Shown here in pieces: positions 1-7,860 of a DNA stretch of 64,000 bases. Source of the stretch: Galbitalea sp036266835. Its GTDB lineage: Bacteria > Actinomycetota > Actinomycetes > Actinomycetales > Microbacteriaceae. Under the pieces are notes generated by a model. That model searched no databases and was not told the origin of the DNA. It was given only the letters and a program-made list of their open reading frames with translations. The stretch covers positions 5,020 to 69,019 of the forward strand of contig DATAXD010000036.1 of the NCBI GenBank assembly GCA_036266835.1. Direction: 5' to 3'. Numbering within the stretch: the stretch's first letter is position 1; each line of letters opens with the position of its first letter. Both the position numbers and the translations under genes were made by a program.

Positions 1-1
1 C

Positions 2-682
2 GCCAGCATGGTCGACGGAATTCTGTACAGCGTTCTCGGACTCGAAGAGGATGACGCATACTTGCTCGACAAGATCGAGACCCCGATGGTGCTGCTCGGC
101 GAGCGCATCTTCCACGGTCCAACCGACCACGTCACCATGCGCAACTCGGAGTCCACAAAGGCGGCAACTAACTACCTGCTCTCGATCGGCAGGAAGCGCG
201 TCGTTGCATTCGGTGCGCACCGCGGCGAGGTCATCGGATCGGCCGGACTGCGCCTGGAGGGGTATCGAGCAGCACTGGCCGAGGCCGGGATCGACTACGA
301 CGAGTCGCTCATCAGCGAGGTCGGTGGGTGGTACCGGTTCGAGGGCGCCGAGGCCATGCAAAAGCTCCTGGCATCCGGTGTCGAATTCGACGGAGTGGTT
401 GCATTCAGTGACGTCATTGCGCTCGGTGCGATGCGCGTGATGCAGGAGGCCGGCATCCGGATCCCCGAGGATGTTGCGGTCATCGGTTTCGATGACATCG
501 ACGAGACCCGATATACGCTGCCCACCCTCTCAACCATCGACCCGGGCCGCGCGGAGATCGCCAGAATGGCGGTCAGCTACCTTCAGGATCGGATCGCGCC
601 GGGCGGCCGAAGCATCCCGCCGCGCGAACATTTTGCCGATTTTCGGATCGTCGAACGCGAGTCGACGGCAGCATCCGCCTGA
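2..682 (+). CDS. LacI-family transcriptional regulator, 5'-truncated by the window edge
   Basis: This is the effector-binding half of a LacI/GalR repressor. The frame is open from base 2, so the N-terminal helix-turn-helix lies outside the window; the first internal ATG is at 8. Visible family signatures are the TNYLLSIGRK stretch, the GYRAALAEAGI helix, FDGVVAFSDVIALGAM and the late IPEDVAVIGFDDID motif, all typical of the periplasmic-binding-like fold. It lies directly upstream of, and in the same direction as, a complete arabinoside uptake and hydrolysis operon that carries LacI-style palindromes in its promoter region. It is therefore probably the sugar-responsive repressor of that operon; the inducer (arabinose or an arabino-oligosaccharide) is inferred from context only. 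Confidence 0.9.
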   Translation, partial: ASMVDGILYSVLGLEEDDAYLLDKIETPMVLLGERIFHGPTDHVTMRNSESTKAATNYLLSIGRKRVVAFGAHRGEVIGSAGLRLEGYRAALAEAGIDYDESLISEVGGWYRFEGAEAMQKLLASGVEFDGVVAFSDVIALGAMRVMQEAGIRIPEDVAVIGFDDIDETRYTLPTLSTIDPGRAEIARMAVSYLQDRIAPGGRSIPPREHFADFRIVERESTAASA

Positions 683-715
683 CATCTCACGCGGGTATCG
701 ATTTTCGCGACGCGC

Positions 716-744
716 TTGACAGGACGTACGCGGCTCTGCATGAT
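716..744 (+). promoter_or_regulatory. Candidate sigma-70-type promoter of the arabinoside operon
   Basis: A perfect -35 hexamer TTGACA (716-721) is followed after 17 bases by CATGAT (739-744), a 4-of-6 match to the -10 consensus. It lies between the regulator stop and the binding-protein start, and the operator palindromes begin immediately downstream, which is a typical roadblock repression layout. Confidence 0.55.
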
Positions 745-747
745 GTT

Positions 748-774
748 CCTACAACGTTTACCTACAACGTTGTA
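748..774 (+). promoter_or_regulatory. Tandem LacI-type operator (direct repeat with a perfect 12-bp palindrome)
   Basis: The word CCTACAACGTT occurs twice in tandem (748-758 and 761-771). The second copy completes the perfect palindrome TACAACGTTGTA at 763-774, with the central CG step typical of LacI-family operators. Position just after the predicted -10 element fits repression by the adjacent LacI-family protein. Binding by that protein is inferred. Confidence 0.6.
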
Positions 775-899
775 CAAATGAGAATCCCCCAGCTCGACTG
801 CGACGCGGATGCACGTCTCCACGTTCGTCGCCCACCTGCGCTGCGGGTTCTTCGCACCACTCTTTGACAATGAAGTCCACCCCAATGAAGGGAAACACA

Positions 900-2267
900 G
901 TGAAGAAGAAAGCACTGGCCGCGGCGATCTCCGCAGTCGCATTGGCCGGCCTGCTGGCCGCATGCACTACCGGAGGGGGACCATCAAAGGCGTCCACCGG
1001 CACAAGCCCCAAGCTCACGAACTGCAGCAACAAGATCGTCCACAAGAGCGCACCGGAGGTTTCGGTTTGGGCCTGGTACCCGAACATCAAGACCGTCGTC
1101 GACAACTTCAACAATCTCCACAAGGACGTACAGATCTGCTGGACCAACGCGGGCCAGGGCGCTCCGGAGTACACGAAGTTCCAGACCGCGATCGCCTCGG
1201 GTAAGGGTGCCCCTGATGTCATCATGCTTGAGGACGAGCAGCTGACCGGATTCGAGCTGCAGAAGGGACTCGTCAACCTTGTGCCTTACGGCGCGAACAA
1301 GGTCAAGGGCAACTTCAGCGTTGGCGCCTGGAAGGACGTCTCCCAGGGGAGCGCCGTCTATGCAATCCCGGTCGACGGTGGCCCGATGGGCATGATCTAC
1401 CGGAAGGACATCTTCGCGAAGTACGGCATCACCACTCCTCCGACCACCTGGACCGAGTACGAAGCCGACGCCGTCAAGGTCAAGGCAGCCGGTGGCCCGC
1501 TGTTTGGCGACCACGCGAGCAATACGCCGCAGGTGGACACCGCGCTGATCGCCCAAGACGGCGGTACGCCGTTCACCTACGACCTGGCCAAGCCCAAGGA
1601 CATCAAGATCCAGCTCGACTCGCAGGCAGTTCAGGATGTGCTCAACTACGAAGCCGGCCTCGTGAAGCAGAAGCTGGTTGGCACGCAGGACCAGTTCACG
1701 ACCGACTACGTCTCCGGCCTGATCGCGGGTAAGTACGCGACCTACATCGGAGCTGCGTGGGGTCCCGGCTACCTCACCGGCGCTGGTGTCGGCAAGGGCT
1801 CGGATAGCGGCCAGTTCGCTGCTGCCCCGCTACCGTCATTCGACCCGAGTGACCCATCGGTCAACTGGGGCGGATCGACCTTCGCGGTGACGACTCAGGC
1901 CACTGACAAGACGCTCGCCGCCGAGGTCGCCGAGGGCATCTACGCGGACAAGGCGTCGCTGACCAACGGATGGACGACACAGACGATCTTCCCGCTCAAC
2001 CAGAGCGTGCTGAAGTCATCCGCATTCGTCAACAACAAGTCGGCCTTCTTTGGCGGCCAGCAGGCCAACAAGGCGGTCTACATCCCGGCCGAGGACAACT
2101 ACAAGGGATTCGACTACAGCCCGTTCACGAACTACTACTACGCGCAGTTCACGACCCTGCTCACCAAGATCAACGCGGGAACGCTGAGCGGCACTGATGC
2201 CGCCAGCCAGCTGCAGTCCATCATGGTGAAGTACGCACAGGGCCAGGGCTTCACGGTAACGCAGTAG
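900..2267 (+). CDS. ABC sugar transporter substrate-binding lipoprotein
   Basis: Extracytoplasmic solute-binding protein of the carbohydrate-uptake (CUT1/MalE-like) family. The GTG start at 900 is preferred because GAAGGG lies about 8 bases upstream and it gives a compact signal peptide: MKKKALAAA, a hydrophobic core, then lipobox LLAAC. In-frame alternatives are TTG 864, ATG 870 and ATG 885. The mature protein shows family features such as VSVWAWYPNIKTVVDNFN, GAPDVIMLEDEQL and VDGGPMGMIYRKDIF. It opens an operon with two permeases and GH51 and GH43 arabinan enzymes, so the likely ligand is an arabino-oligosaccharide. No ATPase gene is present here; such systems usually borrow a shared MsiK-type ATPase encoded elsewhere. 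Confidence 0.92.
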   Translation: MKKKALAAAISAVALAGLLAACTTGGGPSKASTGTSPKLTNCSNKIVHKSAPEVSVWAWYPNIKTVVDNFNNLHKDVQICWTNAGQGAPEYTKFQTAIASGKGAPDVIMLEDEQLTGFELQKGLVNLVPYGANKVKGNFSVGAWKDVSQGSAVYAIPVDGGPMGMIYRKDIFAKYGITTPPTTWTEYEADAVKVKAAGGPLFGDHASNTPQVDTALIAQDGGTPFTYDLAKPKDIKIQLDSQAVQDVLNYEAGLVKQKLVGTQDQFTTDYVSGLIAGKYATYIGAAWGPGYLTGAGVGKGSDSGQFAAAPLPSFDPSDPSVNWGGSTFAVTTQATDKTLAAEVAEGIYADKASLTNGWTTQTIFPLNQSVLKSSAFVNNKSAFFGGQQANKAVYIPAEDNYKGFDYSPFTNYYYAQFTTLLTKINAGTLSGTDAASQLQSIMVKYAQGQGFTVTQ

Positions 2268-2304
2268 TCCGACCGCACCACAACCGCTGAGCCTGAATCA
2301 GCGT

Positions 2305-2336
2305 GGGCCGACCCGAAACGTCATTCGGGTCGGCCC
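2305..2336 (+). terminator. Strong intra-operon hairpin (attenuator or mRNA stabiliser)
   Basis: GGGCCGACCCGAA (2305-2317) pairs perfectly with TTCGGGTCGGCCC (2324-2336), a 13-bp stem with a 6-base loop. There is no U-tract, and the permease start follows 23 bases later. Such hairpins after binding-protein genes are known to set higher expression of the binding protein than of the permeases. Confidence 0.7.
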
Positions 2337-2358
2337 CTCGAATCCTCAAGGAGCTTCC

Positions 2359-3312
2359 ATGGCAGACACCGCAACAGCGTTGGGAACCCATCCCGCGAGC
2401 GTCACGCTGGGTCTGCCTCACCGTGGGCGCCGTCGACTGAATCGACGATCGCGAGTGGGCTGGCTGTTCGTCGCACCGTTCGCGATCGTCTTTCTCGTGT
2501 TCCTCGTCGCACCCCTCGTCTATGCCTTCTATCTGAGCCTGTTCACTAAGGGGCTAGCCACTGGCACCACATTCGCCGGTATCGACAACTACATCAAGGC
2601 CTTCACCGACACGTCGTTCCTGAACGGCGTGTGGTTCGTGTTCCGCTTCTCGATCGTGCTCATCCCGATCCAGATGCTGGTCTCACTGGCGGCGGCCCTC
2701 GTGCTGGATGCCCTCACAACACGGTTCGCGCGGTTCGCGCGGCTCATGATCTTCCTGCCCTACGCCGTGCCGGTTGTGATCGGCGCCTTAATGTGGGGAT
2801 TCCTGTACAGCCCCAGCTTCGGGCCTCTTAGCCAGATCTTCGGCCTGTTCGGCGCGCAGGCACCGTTCCTGTTAAGTCCCAGCAATGTCTTCGGCGGCCT
2901 GATCATCGTCGTCACGTGGCAGTGGGCCGGCTACTACATGATCATCATCTACGCGGCGCTTCGCGGGATTGACCCGACTCTCTATGAGGCGGCAAGGATC
3001 GATGGCGCGAACGCCTGGCAGGTCGCAGTACGGATCAAGGTGCCGATGGTGTCGTCGGCGCTCATCCTCATCCTGGTGTTCGCGCTCATCGGAACACTGC
3101 AGTTCTTCGTCGAACCCTCGATTCTGACCCCCGTCGCAAACGGCAGTATCACCTCGGACTTCACCCCGAACATCTATGCGTTCAACCTGGCGTTCCAGTA
3201 CGCGCAATTCAACTACGCGTCGACGATCTCGTTCGCGCTCGGCATTGTCGTGTTCATCGCGGTGTACATCTTCTTATTCGCGACTCGCAAGCGGGGGAGC
3301 TTCCTTTCATGA
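2359..3312 (+). CDS. ABC sugar transporter permease, MalF/AraP type
   Basis: Inner-membrane permease of a CUT1 sugar importer, 317 residues with about six membrane helices. The first helix is around residues 33-58 (VGWLFVAPFAIVFLVFLV), after a basic cytoplasmic tail. The EAA loop that docks the ATPase is seen near residue 210 as YEAARIDGANAWQ. An AAGGAG ribosome site lies 7 bases before ATG. Its stop overlaps the next permease start by 4 bases (ATGA), so the two permeases are translationally coupled and probably form the heterodimeric channel for the arabinoside bound by the upstream lipoprotein. Confidence 0.93.
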   Translation: MADTATALGTHPASVTLGLPHRGRRRLNRRSRVGWLFVAPFAIVFLVFLVAPLVYAFYLSLFTKGLATGTTFAGIDNYIKAFTDTSFLNGVWFVFRFSIVLIPIQMLVSLAAALVLDALTTRFARFARLMIFLPYAVPVVIGALMWGFLYSPSFGPLSQIFGLFGAQAPFLLSPSNVFGGLIIVVTWQWAGYYMIIIYAALRGIDPTLYEAARIDGANAWQVAVRIKVPMVSSALILILVFALIGTLQFFVEPSILTPVANGSITSDFTPNIYAFNLAFQYAQFNYASTISFALGIVVFIAVYIFLFATRKRGSFLS

Positions 3313-4220
3313 CTACCGCAGATTTCCGCGCGCGGCGGCCGCTCACGAGGAATACGCTCACGGGTCGCGGCACCGGTCGCAACACACTTGGCCACATCTT
3401 TCTCGGGATCCTGGTTATCTACTTCCTGATCCCCATCTGGTTCCTGGTCGTGGCGAGCACGAAGGATGCCCACGGACTGTTCGCCGGTTCCGCGGGGGCG
3501 CTGTGGTTCGACAAGAACTTCAATCTGGCCCAGAACGTCCACGACCTCTTCACCTATGACGGCGGCATCTATCTTCAGTGGATCGGCAACTCACTGCTCT
3601 ATGCCGTGAGCGGTGGCGTTGGCGCGACCATCCTCTGTGTTCTCGCGGGCTACGCATTCGCGAAGTTCCGCTTTCGGGGACGCAGCCTGACGTTTGCCCT
3701 TCTGCTCGGGTCCGTCATGGTTCCACTGACAGCTCTTGTGATTCCGACGTTCCTGCTGCTGTCCTACCTGAATCTCACGAACACGATCTGGGCCGTCATC
3801 CTGCCGTCGCTACTCAACCCGTTCGGCGTGTATCTCATGCGGGTCTACGCGGTCGACGCAGTACCGGATGACCTGCTCGATGCGGCACGGGTGGATGGCG
3901 CGGGCGAGTTCAGAACGTTCGTCCAGGTGGCGTTGCCCCTGATGCGGCCCGCCGTCGTCACGGTGCTGCTTCTCTCGATCGTCGGGGTCTGGAACAACTA
4001 CTTCCTGCCCCTGGCCATGCTGTCGAGTTCGAACCTCTACCCCGTCACCGTGGGGATTGGGCTCTGGGAGGGTCTCGCGTCGTCGAACAACGGCGGCGGA
4101 ACCTCGCTGTGGAACATCATCATCATCGGTGCCTTCGTGTCGATCGTGCCGCTGATCATCGCGTTCCTGTCATTGCAGAAGTACTGGCAGGGCGGCCTCT
4201 CGCTCGGAAGCCTCAAGTAG
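3309..4220 (+). CDS. ABC sugar transporter permease, MalG/AraQ type
   Basis: Second permease of the CUT1 importer, 303 residues and about six membrane helices, starting in a 4-base ATGA overlap with its partner. The MalG-type start of the membrane domain is ILVIYFLIPIWFLVVAST, and the EAA loop DLLDAARVDGAGEF lies near residue 188. The long C-terminal helix and the end QKYWQGGLSLGSLK match the family, where the C-terminal tail contacts the ATPase. Substrate assignment to arabinosides comes from the GH51/GH43 neighbours. Confidence 0.93.
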   Translation: MTTADFRARRPLTRNTLTGRGTGRNTLGHIFLGILVIYFLIPIWFLVVASTKDAHGLFAGSAGALWFDKNFNLAQNVHDLFTYDGGIYLQWIGNSLLYAVSGGVGATILCVLAGYAFAKFRFRGRSLTFALLLGSVMVPLTALVIPTFLLLSYLNLTNTIWAVILPSLLNPFGVYLMRVYAVDAVPDDLLDAARVDGAGEFRTFVQVALPLMRPAVVTVLLLSIVGVWNNYFLPLAMLSSSNLYPVTVGIGLWEGLASSNNGGGTSLWNIIIIGAFVSIVPLIIAFLSLQKYWQGGLSLGSLK

Positions 4221-4259
4221 CCCGCCGCACAACACACAGACCAGAAACGAAAGCGAACC

Positions 4260-5771
4260 ATGCCCAACGCCGCTCTGACGCTCGACCCACACTTCACCGT
4301 AGGAGTGGTGGACCGGCGGCTCTTCGGATCTTTCATCGAGCATCTCGGTCGGTGCGTGTACGACGGGATCTACGAGCCATCCCACCCAACGGCGGATGCT
4401 CAGGGCTTTCGCGAGGATGTGCTCGAACTCGTGCGCGAGCTCGGCGTTTCGACGATCCGCTACCCAGGGGGAAACTTCGTCTCCGGATTTCGTTGGGAGG
4501 ATGCGATCGGGCCTAAGCAAGACCGCCCGTCCCGGCTCGATCTGGCCTGGCATTCGACCGAGTCGAACGAGGTTGGCATCGACGAATTTGCCGGCTGGCT
4601 CGAGAAGACCGGCAGCGAGATGATGTACGCGGTCAATCTGGGCACCCGGGGCGTGCAGGAGGCCCTCGATGTTCTCGAGTACACGAACATCCGCTCCGGC
4701 ACCCGGCTCTCGGACACGAGGGCGGCGAATGGGCGACCCGAGCCATACGGGATACGGATGTGGTGCCTCGGCAACGAGATGGACGGGCCATGGCAGCTCG
4801 GTCACCGCTCGGCATCCGACTACGGCAAACTCGCCTCCCAGACGGCTCGAGCGATGCGCCAGCTCGACCCCTCCATCGAACTGGTCGTGTGTGGGAGTTC
4901 GAGTGCGCACATGCCCACGTTCGGTTCGTGGGAGCGCACGGTTCTCGAGCACACCTACGAGGATGTGGACTTCATCTCCTGTCACGCCTACTACGAAGAG
5001 TTGGACGGCGACACCGCAAGCTTTCTCGCTTCGGCTGTCGACATGGATCACTTCATCGAATCAGTGGTGGCGACCGCCGACTCGGTGGGTGCAGCACTGA
5101 AGAGCACGAAGAAGATCAACGTCTCGTTCGATGAGTGGAACGTCTGGTATCAGAGCCGCTACCACGGGGTCGACCGGATTACGGGGATCGAGAATTGGCC
5201 GACCGCGCCGCGACTCCTCGAAGACAGCTACTCGGTGGTCGACGCTGTCGTTGTTGGCAGCCTGCTCATCTCACTGCTCAAGCATGCCGACCGCGTGACA
5301 TCCGCGTCTCTGGCTCAGCTTGTCAATGTGATCGCGCCGATCATGACCGAGCCCGGGGGCGGGACGTGGCGCCAGACAACCTTCTACCCCTTCGCGCTGA
5401 CCTCGCGCCTGGCGACCGGGGCGGCGCTCGAGGTCAAGCTCGAATCAGACACCTACGAGACGAAAACCTACGGCGAGGTGTGCACGGTAGACGCGGTCGC
5501 CACCCACGATGCGGTCAACGGCCGCACTGCCATTTTCCTAGTCAATCGCGCCCAGGACGCGCCAACGTCCATCAGCATCGACGTCAGCAATCTCGGCCTG
5601 ATCGGCATCGCTGAGACGCACACGCTCGCCGACGATGACATCTACGCGCGAAACACGCTCGTCGACCCCGAGCGGGTCGTTTTGAAAGCCAACGAGTCCG
5701 CGGGCATCGCCGACGGTGTGCTGACGATCACCCTCCCCGCCGTTTCGTGGACAGCGATCGCGCTCGCGTGA
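4260..5771 (+). CDS. abfA: Alpha-L-arabinofuranosidase, GH51
   Basis: Intracellular exo-enzyme releasing L-arabinose from arabino-oligosaccharides. It has 503 residues, the usual GH51 length, and no signal peptide. The N-terminus shows RRLFGSFIEHLGRCVYDGIY, the acid/base Glu is E173 in CLGNEMDG, and the nucleophile is E292 in VSFDEWNVWY; WRQTTFYPFAL and the beta-sandwich C-terminus follow. The cytoplasmic location fits hydrolysis after import by the adjacent ABC system. A GAAACGAAAG-like purine stretch precedes the ATG. The downstream gene starts in a 4-base overlap with its stop codon. Confidence 0.95.
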   Translation: MPNAALTLDPHFTVGVVDRRLFGSFIEHLGRCVYDGIYEPSHPTADAQGFREDVLELVRELGVSTIRYPGGNFVSGFRWEDAIGPKQDRPSRLDLAWHSTESNEVGIDEFAGWLEKTGSEMMYAVNLGTRGVQEALDVLEYTNIRSGTRLSDTRAANGRPEPYGIRMWCLGNEMDGPWQLGHRSASDYGKLASQTARAMRQLDPSIELVVCGSSSAHMPTFGSWERTVLEHTYEDVDFISCHAYYEELDGDTASFLASAVDMDHFIESVVATADSVGAALKSTKKINVSFDEWNVWYQSRYHGVDRITGIENWPTAPRLLEDSYSVVDAVVVGSLLISLLKHADRVTSASLAQLVNVIAPIMTEPGGGTWRQTTFYPFALTSRLATGAALEVKLESDTYETKTYGEVCTVDAVATHDAVNGRTAIFLVNRAQDAPTSISIDVSNLGLIGIAETHTLADDDIYARNTLVDPERVVLKANESAGIADGVLTITLPAVSWTAIALA

Positions 5772-6766
5772 AGCGCCCAAAGATTCTCGCCGTCGTCACG
5801 GCGGTCGCGCTTGCCGTGGTTCTTGCCGGATGCTCGTCGACGAGCCCACGCCTCGCGGTCAGCGGGGATCTCGCTGCGCACGACCCGGACATCGTCGTCG
5901 GCCAGAACGGCGCACCGTGGTACGTGTACTCGACGGGCGACGAGTCGATCGGCGGCGGCAACATCGAGATCCGCTCGTCGAGCGATGGTCACGACTGGAA
6001 GCTCATTGGAACCGTGTGGAAGCACAAGCCCGCCTGGCTCGAGAAGAGCGTGCCCGGTGTCACCAACCTCTGGGCACCGGAGCTCTTTCACCACGGCTCG
6101 ACCTGGTACCTCTATTACGCGGCGTCGACGTTCGGCTCCAACAAGTCGGTAATAGCCCTGGCGACCAACACCACGCTGGATCCTCACAGCGCGAATTACC
6201 GATGGGTGGATCAAGGCATCGTGATCGCCTCGAACAGCTCGGACAACTACAACGCGATCGACCCGACAGTTATCGATGACGGATCAGGCAACGGATGGAT
6301 GGCCTTCGGCTCGTTCTGGGGCGGCATCCAGCTGGTCAAACTGTCGTGGCCGTCAGGCGAGCTCGCGCGCGGAACCGTTCCCACGCAGATTGCGTACCGT
6401 GGTTCACCGCCCGATGCGATCGAAGGATCGACGATCATCCATCACGGCGGCGCGTATTTTCTGATCGTCTCGCGTGACCTGTGTTGCCGCGGGGTTGGAA
6501 GCACCTACAACATGGCCGTTGGCCGGGCGACTAGTGTTCAGGGGCCCTATGTCGACGAAAACGGACATCCAATGCTCGACGATGGTGGCACACTGCTGCT
6601 GGCCACCCGCGGAAACCAGATCGGGCCCGGCGGGGAGTCGTACTCAGACGGCTACCTGGCCTGGCACTTCTACGACGGAAACACGGACGGCGCGACCACC
6701 CTGGCCATCCAGAAGCTCGGCTGGACCGCAGACGGATGGCCGACTCTCGCAGCGGGCTCGGCCTAA
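5768..6766 (+). CDS. Secreted GH43 arabinanase/arabinosidase lipoprotein
   Basis: Extracytoplasmic glycoside hydrolase family 43 enzyme, probably endo-1,5-alpha-L-arabinanase. The GTG start at 5768 is chosen because it forms a GTGA overlap with the GH51 stop and begins a clear lipoprotein signal (VKRPKILAVVTAVAL, lipobox VLAGC). The GH43 triad is visible: general base D39 in AHDPDIV, pKa modulator D165 in NAIDPTVIDD, and general acid E219 in PDAIEGSTI. WAPELF and the late WHFYDG are further family marks. Anchored outside, it would cut arabinan into oligosaccharides for the upstream binding protein. About 332 residues, compact, without an added carbohydrate-binding module. Confidence 0.92.
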   Translation: MKRPKILAVVTAVALAVVLAGCSSTSPRLAVSGDLAAHDPDIVVGQNGAPWYVYSTGDESIGGGNIEIRSSSDGHDWKLIGTVWKHKPAWLEKSVPGVTNLWAPELFHHGSTWYLYYAASTFGSNKSVIALATNTTLDPHSANYRWVDQGIVIASNSSDNYNAIDPTVIDDGSGNGWMAFGSFWGGIQLVKLSWPSGELARGTVPTQIAYRGSPPDAIEGSTIIHHGGAYFLIVSRDLCCRGVGSTYNMAVGRATSVQGPYVDENGHPMLDDGGTLLLATRGNQIGPGGESYSDGYLAWHFYDGNTDGATTLAIQKLGWTADGWPTLAAGSA

Positions 6767-6912
6767 GCCGTTCGATCCCCGCGCCAGAGAAACGCCACCC
6801 ACCGTCCGCATCGCCGGCAGATGTATGCCGCTCCGTCGTTCAGGGAGTGTAGTTTCGCCCGCGGGAGATCCCGTCCACAACATGAACAATAGAGCTGGGT
6901 TTCGTCACTCAT
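6763..6912 (-). CDS. Small zinc-ribbon protein
   Basis: A 49-residue protein starting MSDETQLYCSCCGRDLP, chosen over the upstream in-frame start at 6960 because AAAGGA lies about 9 bases before this ATG. Two CxxC knuckles (CSCCG and CRRCG, 22 residues apart) predict a single zinc ribbon, and the C-terminus is WVAFLWRGDRTA. Its stop overlaps the GH43 stop tail-to-tail by 4 bases. No enzymatic motif is visible; similar tiny ribbons may bind nucleic acid or a protein partner. Reality is supported by the Cys spacing and ribosome site; function unknown. Confidence 0.6.
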   Translation of the reverse strand: MSDETQLYCSCCGRDLPRAKLHSLNDGAAYICRRCGRWVAFLWRGDRTA

Positions 6913-6985
6913 GGGTTGCGATCCTTTCGATTCGTCAGTGTAGATCACGGATCTACCCAAGTCCTGCCCGGAGTGATGGTTAGCG

Positions 6986-7336
6986 TCAGACCGTCACCAG
7001 CAGCCGAGCGACTCCGTCAAGCGCGCCGGGCACGAGTTTGTAGTATGCCCACGTCCCCCGCTTCGACCGAGCCAAATAGCCGGCATCGACAAGAATCTTC
7101 AGGTGGTGCGAGACGGTGGGTTGGCCAAGCCCGAGCCGCTCGGTGAGGTCACAGACACAGGCCTCAGCATCCTCGTGCGCGGCCACCATCGAGATGATCC
7201 GCAACCGAGCCGGATCGGCGAGCGCCTTCAGTGATGAGGCCAGGTTGGTGGCGTTGTCGTCGGTGATGGCCTCACGGGTCAGTGGCCCGCAGCAGGCGGT
7301 GACGTCACGAACCGGCAGGAGCTCCATCAGGGTCAT
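6986..7336 (-). CDS. arsR: ArsR-family metalloid-responsive repressor
   Basis: Winged-helix repressor of the SmtB/ArsR family. It shows LASSLKALADPARLRIISMV, the DNA-recognition region LGQPTVSHHLKILVDAGYL and the beta-wing RSKRGTWAYYKL. The metalloid-binding CVCDL sequence (two Cys separated by one residue) is present, and an additional N-terminal Cys pair (TACCGPL) could supply a third thiolate. The start at 7336 (MTLMELLPV) is favoured; an in-frame start at 7354 is also open. It is divergent from arsC across two matching operators, so it probably represses both itself and arsC until As(III) binds. Confidence 0.92.
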   Translation of the reverse strand: MTLMELLPVRDVTACCGPLTREAITDDNATNLASSLKALADPARLRIISMVAAHEDAEACVCDLTERLGLGQPTVSHHLKILVDAGYLARSKRGTWAYYKLVPGALDGVARLLVTV

Positions 7337-7356
7337 GTCTGAATTCTCACACATAC

Positions 7357-7372
7357 ATTGACAAACATCGAT
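7357..7372. promoter_or_regulatory. ArsR operator site 1
   Basis: The near-palindrome ATTGACAAACATCGAT lies between the divergent arsR and arsC genes. It has the same ATnGAC-AAAC-nTCnAT plan as the second site 17 bases further on, in the arrangement expected for an ArsR dimer. Confidence 0.6.
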
Positions 7373-7389
7373 GGATTGGGGATTCTTAC

Positions 7390-7405
7390 ATCGACAAACG
7401 TCAAT
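7390..7405. promoter_or_regulatory. ArsR operator site 2
   Basis: ATCGACAAACGTCAAT is an imperfect palindrome (ATnGAC-4-GTCnAT) related to site 1. Centre-to-centre distance is 33 bases, three helical turns, so two dimers could bind on the same DNA face. It ends just before the arsC ribosome site. Confidence 0.6.
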
Positions 7406-7420
7406 TTACGGAGGATCCTC

Positions 7421-7825
7421 GTGGCGGACAAACCGCGCGTCCTATTCGTGTGCATCCACAATGCCGGACGCAGCCAGATGGCAGCCGGCTACGCGCGAGC
7501 GCTTTCGAGCGGCGCGATCGAGGTTCGGTCAGGTGGTTCCGAACCGGGGGACGAGATCAACCCGGTCGCGATCGCGGCGATGGCCGAAGACGGCATCGAC
7601 ATCTCGGACGGTGTGCCGCAGCTGATGACAAACGAAGTCGTTCGACACTCCGACGTCGTAATCACCATGGGATGCGGGGATGTCTGCCCGATCTTCCCCG
7701 GCAAACGGTACGAAGACTGGGAGCTCACCGACCCCGCAGGCCTTCCCCTCGACCGCGTGCGCCCGATTCGCGACGAAATCAAAACTCGAGTCCAGACACT
7801 CCTCACAGAACTTCTGCCGGCATGA
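7421..7825 (+). CDS. arsC: Arsenate reductase, low-molecular-weight phosphatase fold (mycothiol-coupled type)
   Basis: Reduces arsenate to arsenite. GTG at 7421 is chosen because GGAGG lies 6 bases upstream. The 134-residue product opens with the anion-binding loop C11-I-H-N-A-G-R17-S, the LMW-phosphatase signature with catalytic Cys and Arg. VRSGGSEPGDEINPVAI and VVITMGCGDVCPIFPGKR match actinobacterial arsenate:mycothiol transferases, and the phosphatase-loop Asp lies in YEDWELTDPAG. As(III) export would need a transporter, not seen here. The start lies just downstream of the two ArsR operators. Micro-ORFs follow in overlap with its stop. Confidence 0.93.
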   Translation: MADKPRVLFVCIHNAGRSQMAAGYARALSSGAIEVRSGGSEPGDEINPVAIAAMAEDGIDISDGVPQLMTNEVVRHSDVVITMGCGDVCPIFPGKRYEDWELTDPAGLPLDRVRPIRDEIKTRVQTLLTELLPA

Positions 7826-7860
7826 CGGTTTCGAAAAGACGGAAGGGGGTGATCGCGTGA
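7822..7860 (+). CDS. Possible 12-residue coupling micro-ORF between arsC and the Cys peptide
   Basis: ATG at 7822 overlaps the arsC stop (ATGA) and encodes MTVSKRRKGVIA, ending in a TGA that overlaps the next GTG (GTGA). It contains the strong ribosome site for the next micro-ORF. It may be translated only as a re-initiation bridge, or not at all; the evidence is position alone. Confidence 0.25.
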   Translation: MTVSKRRKGVIA

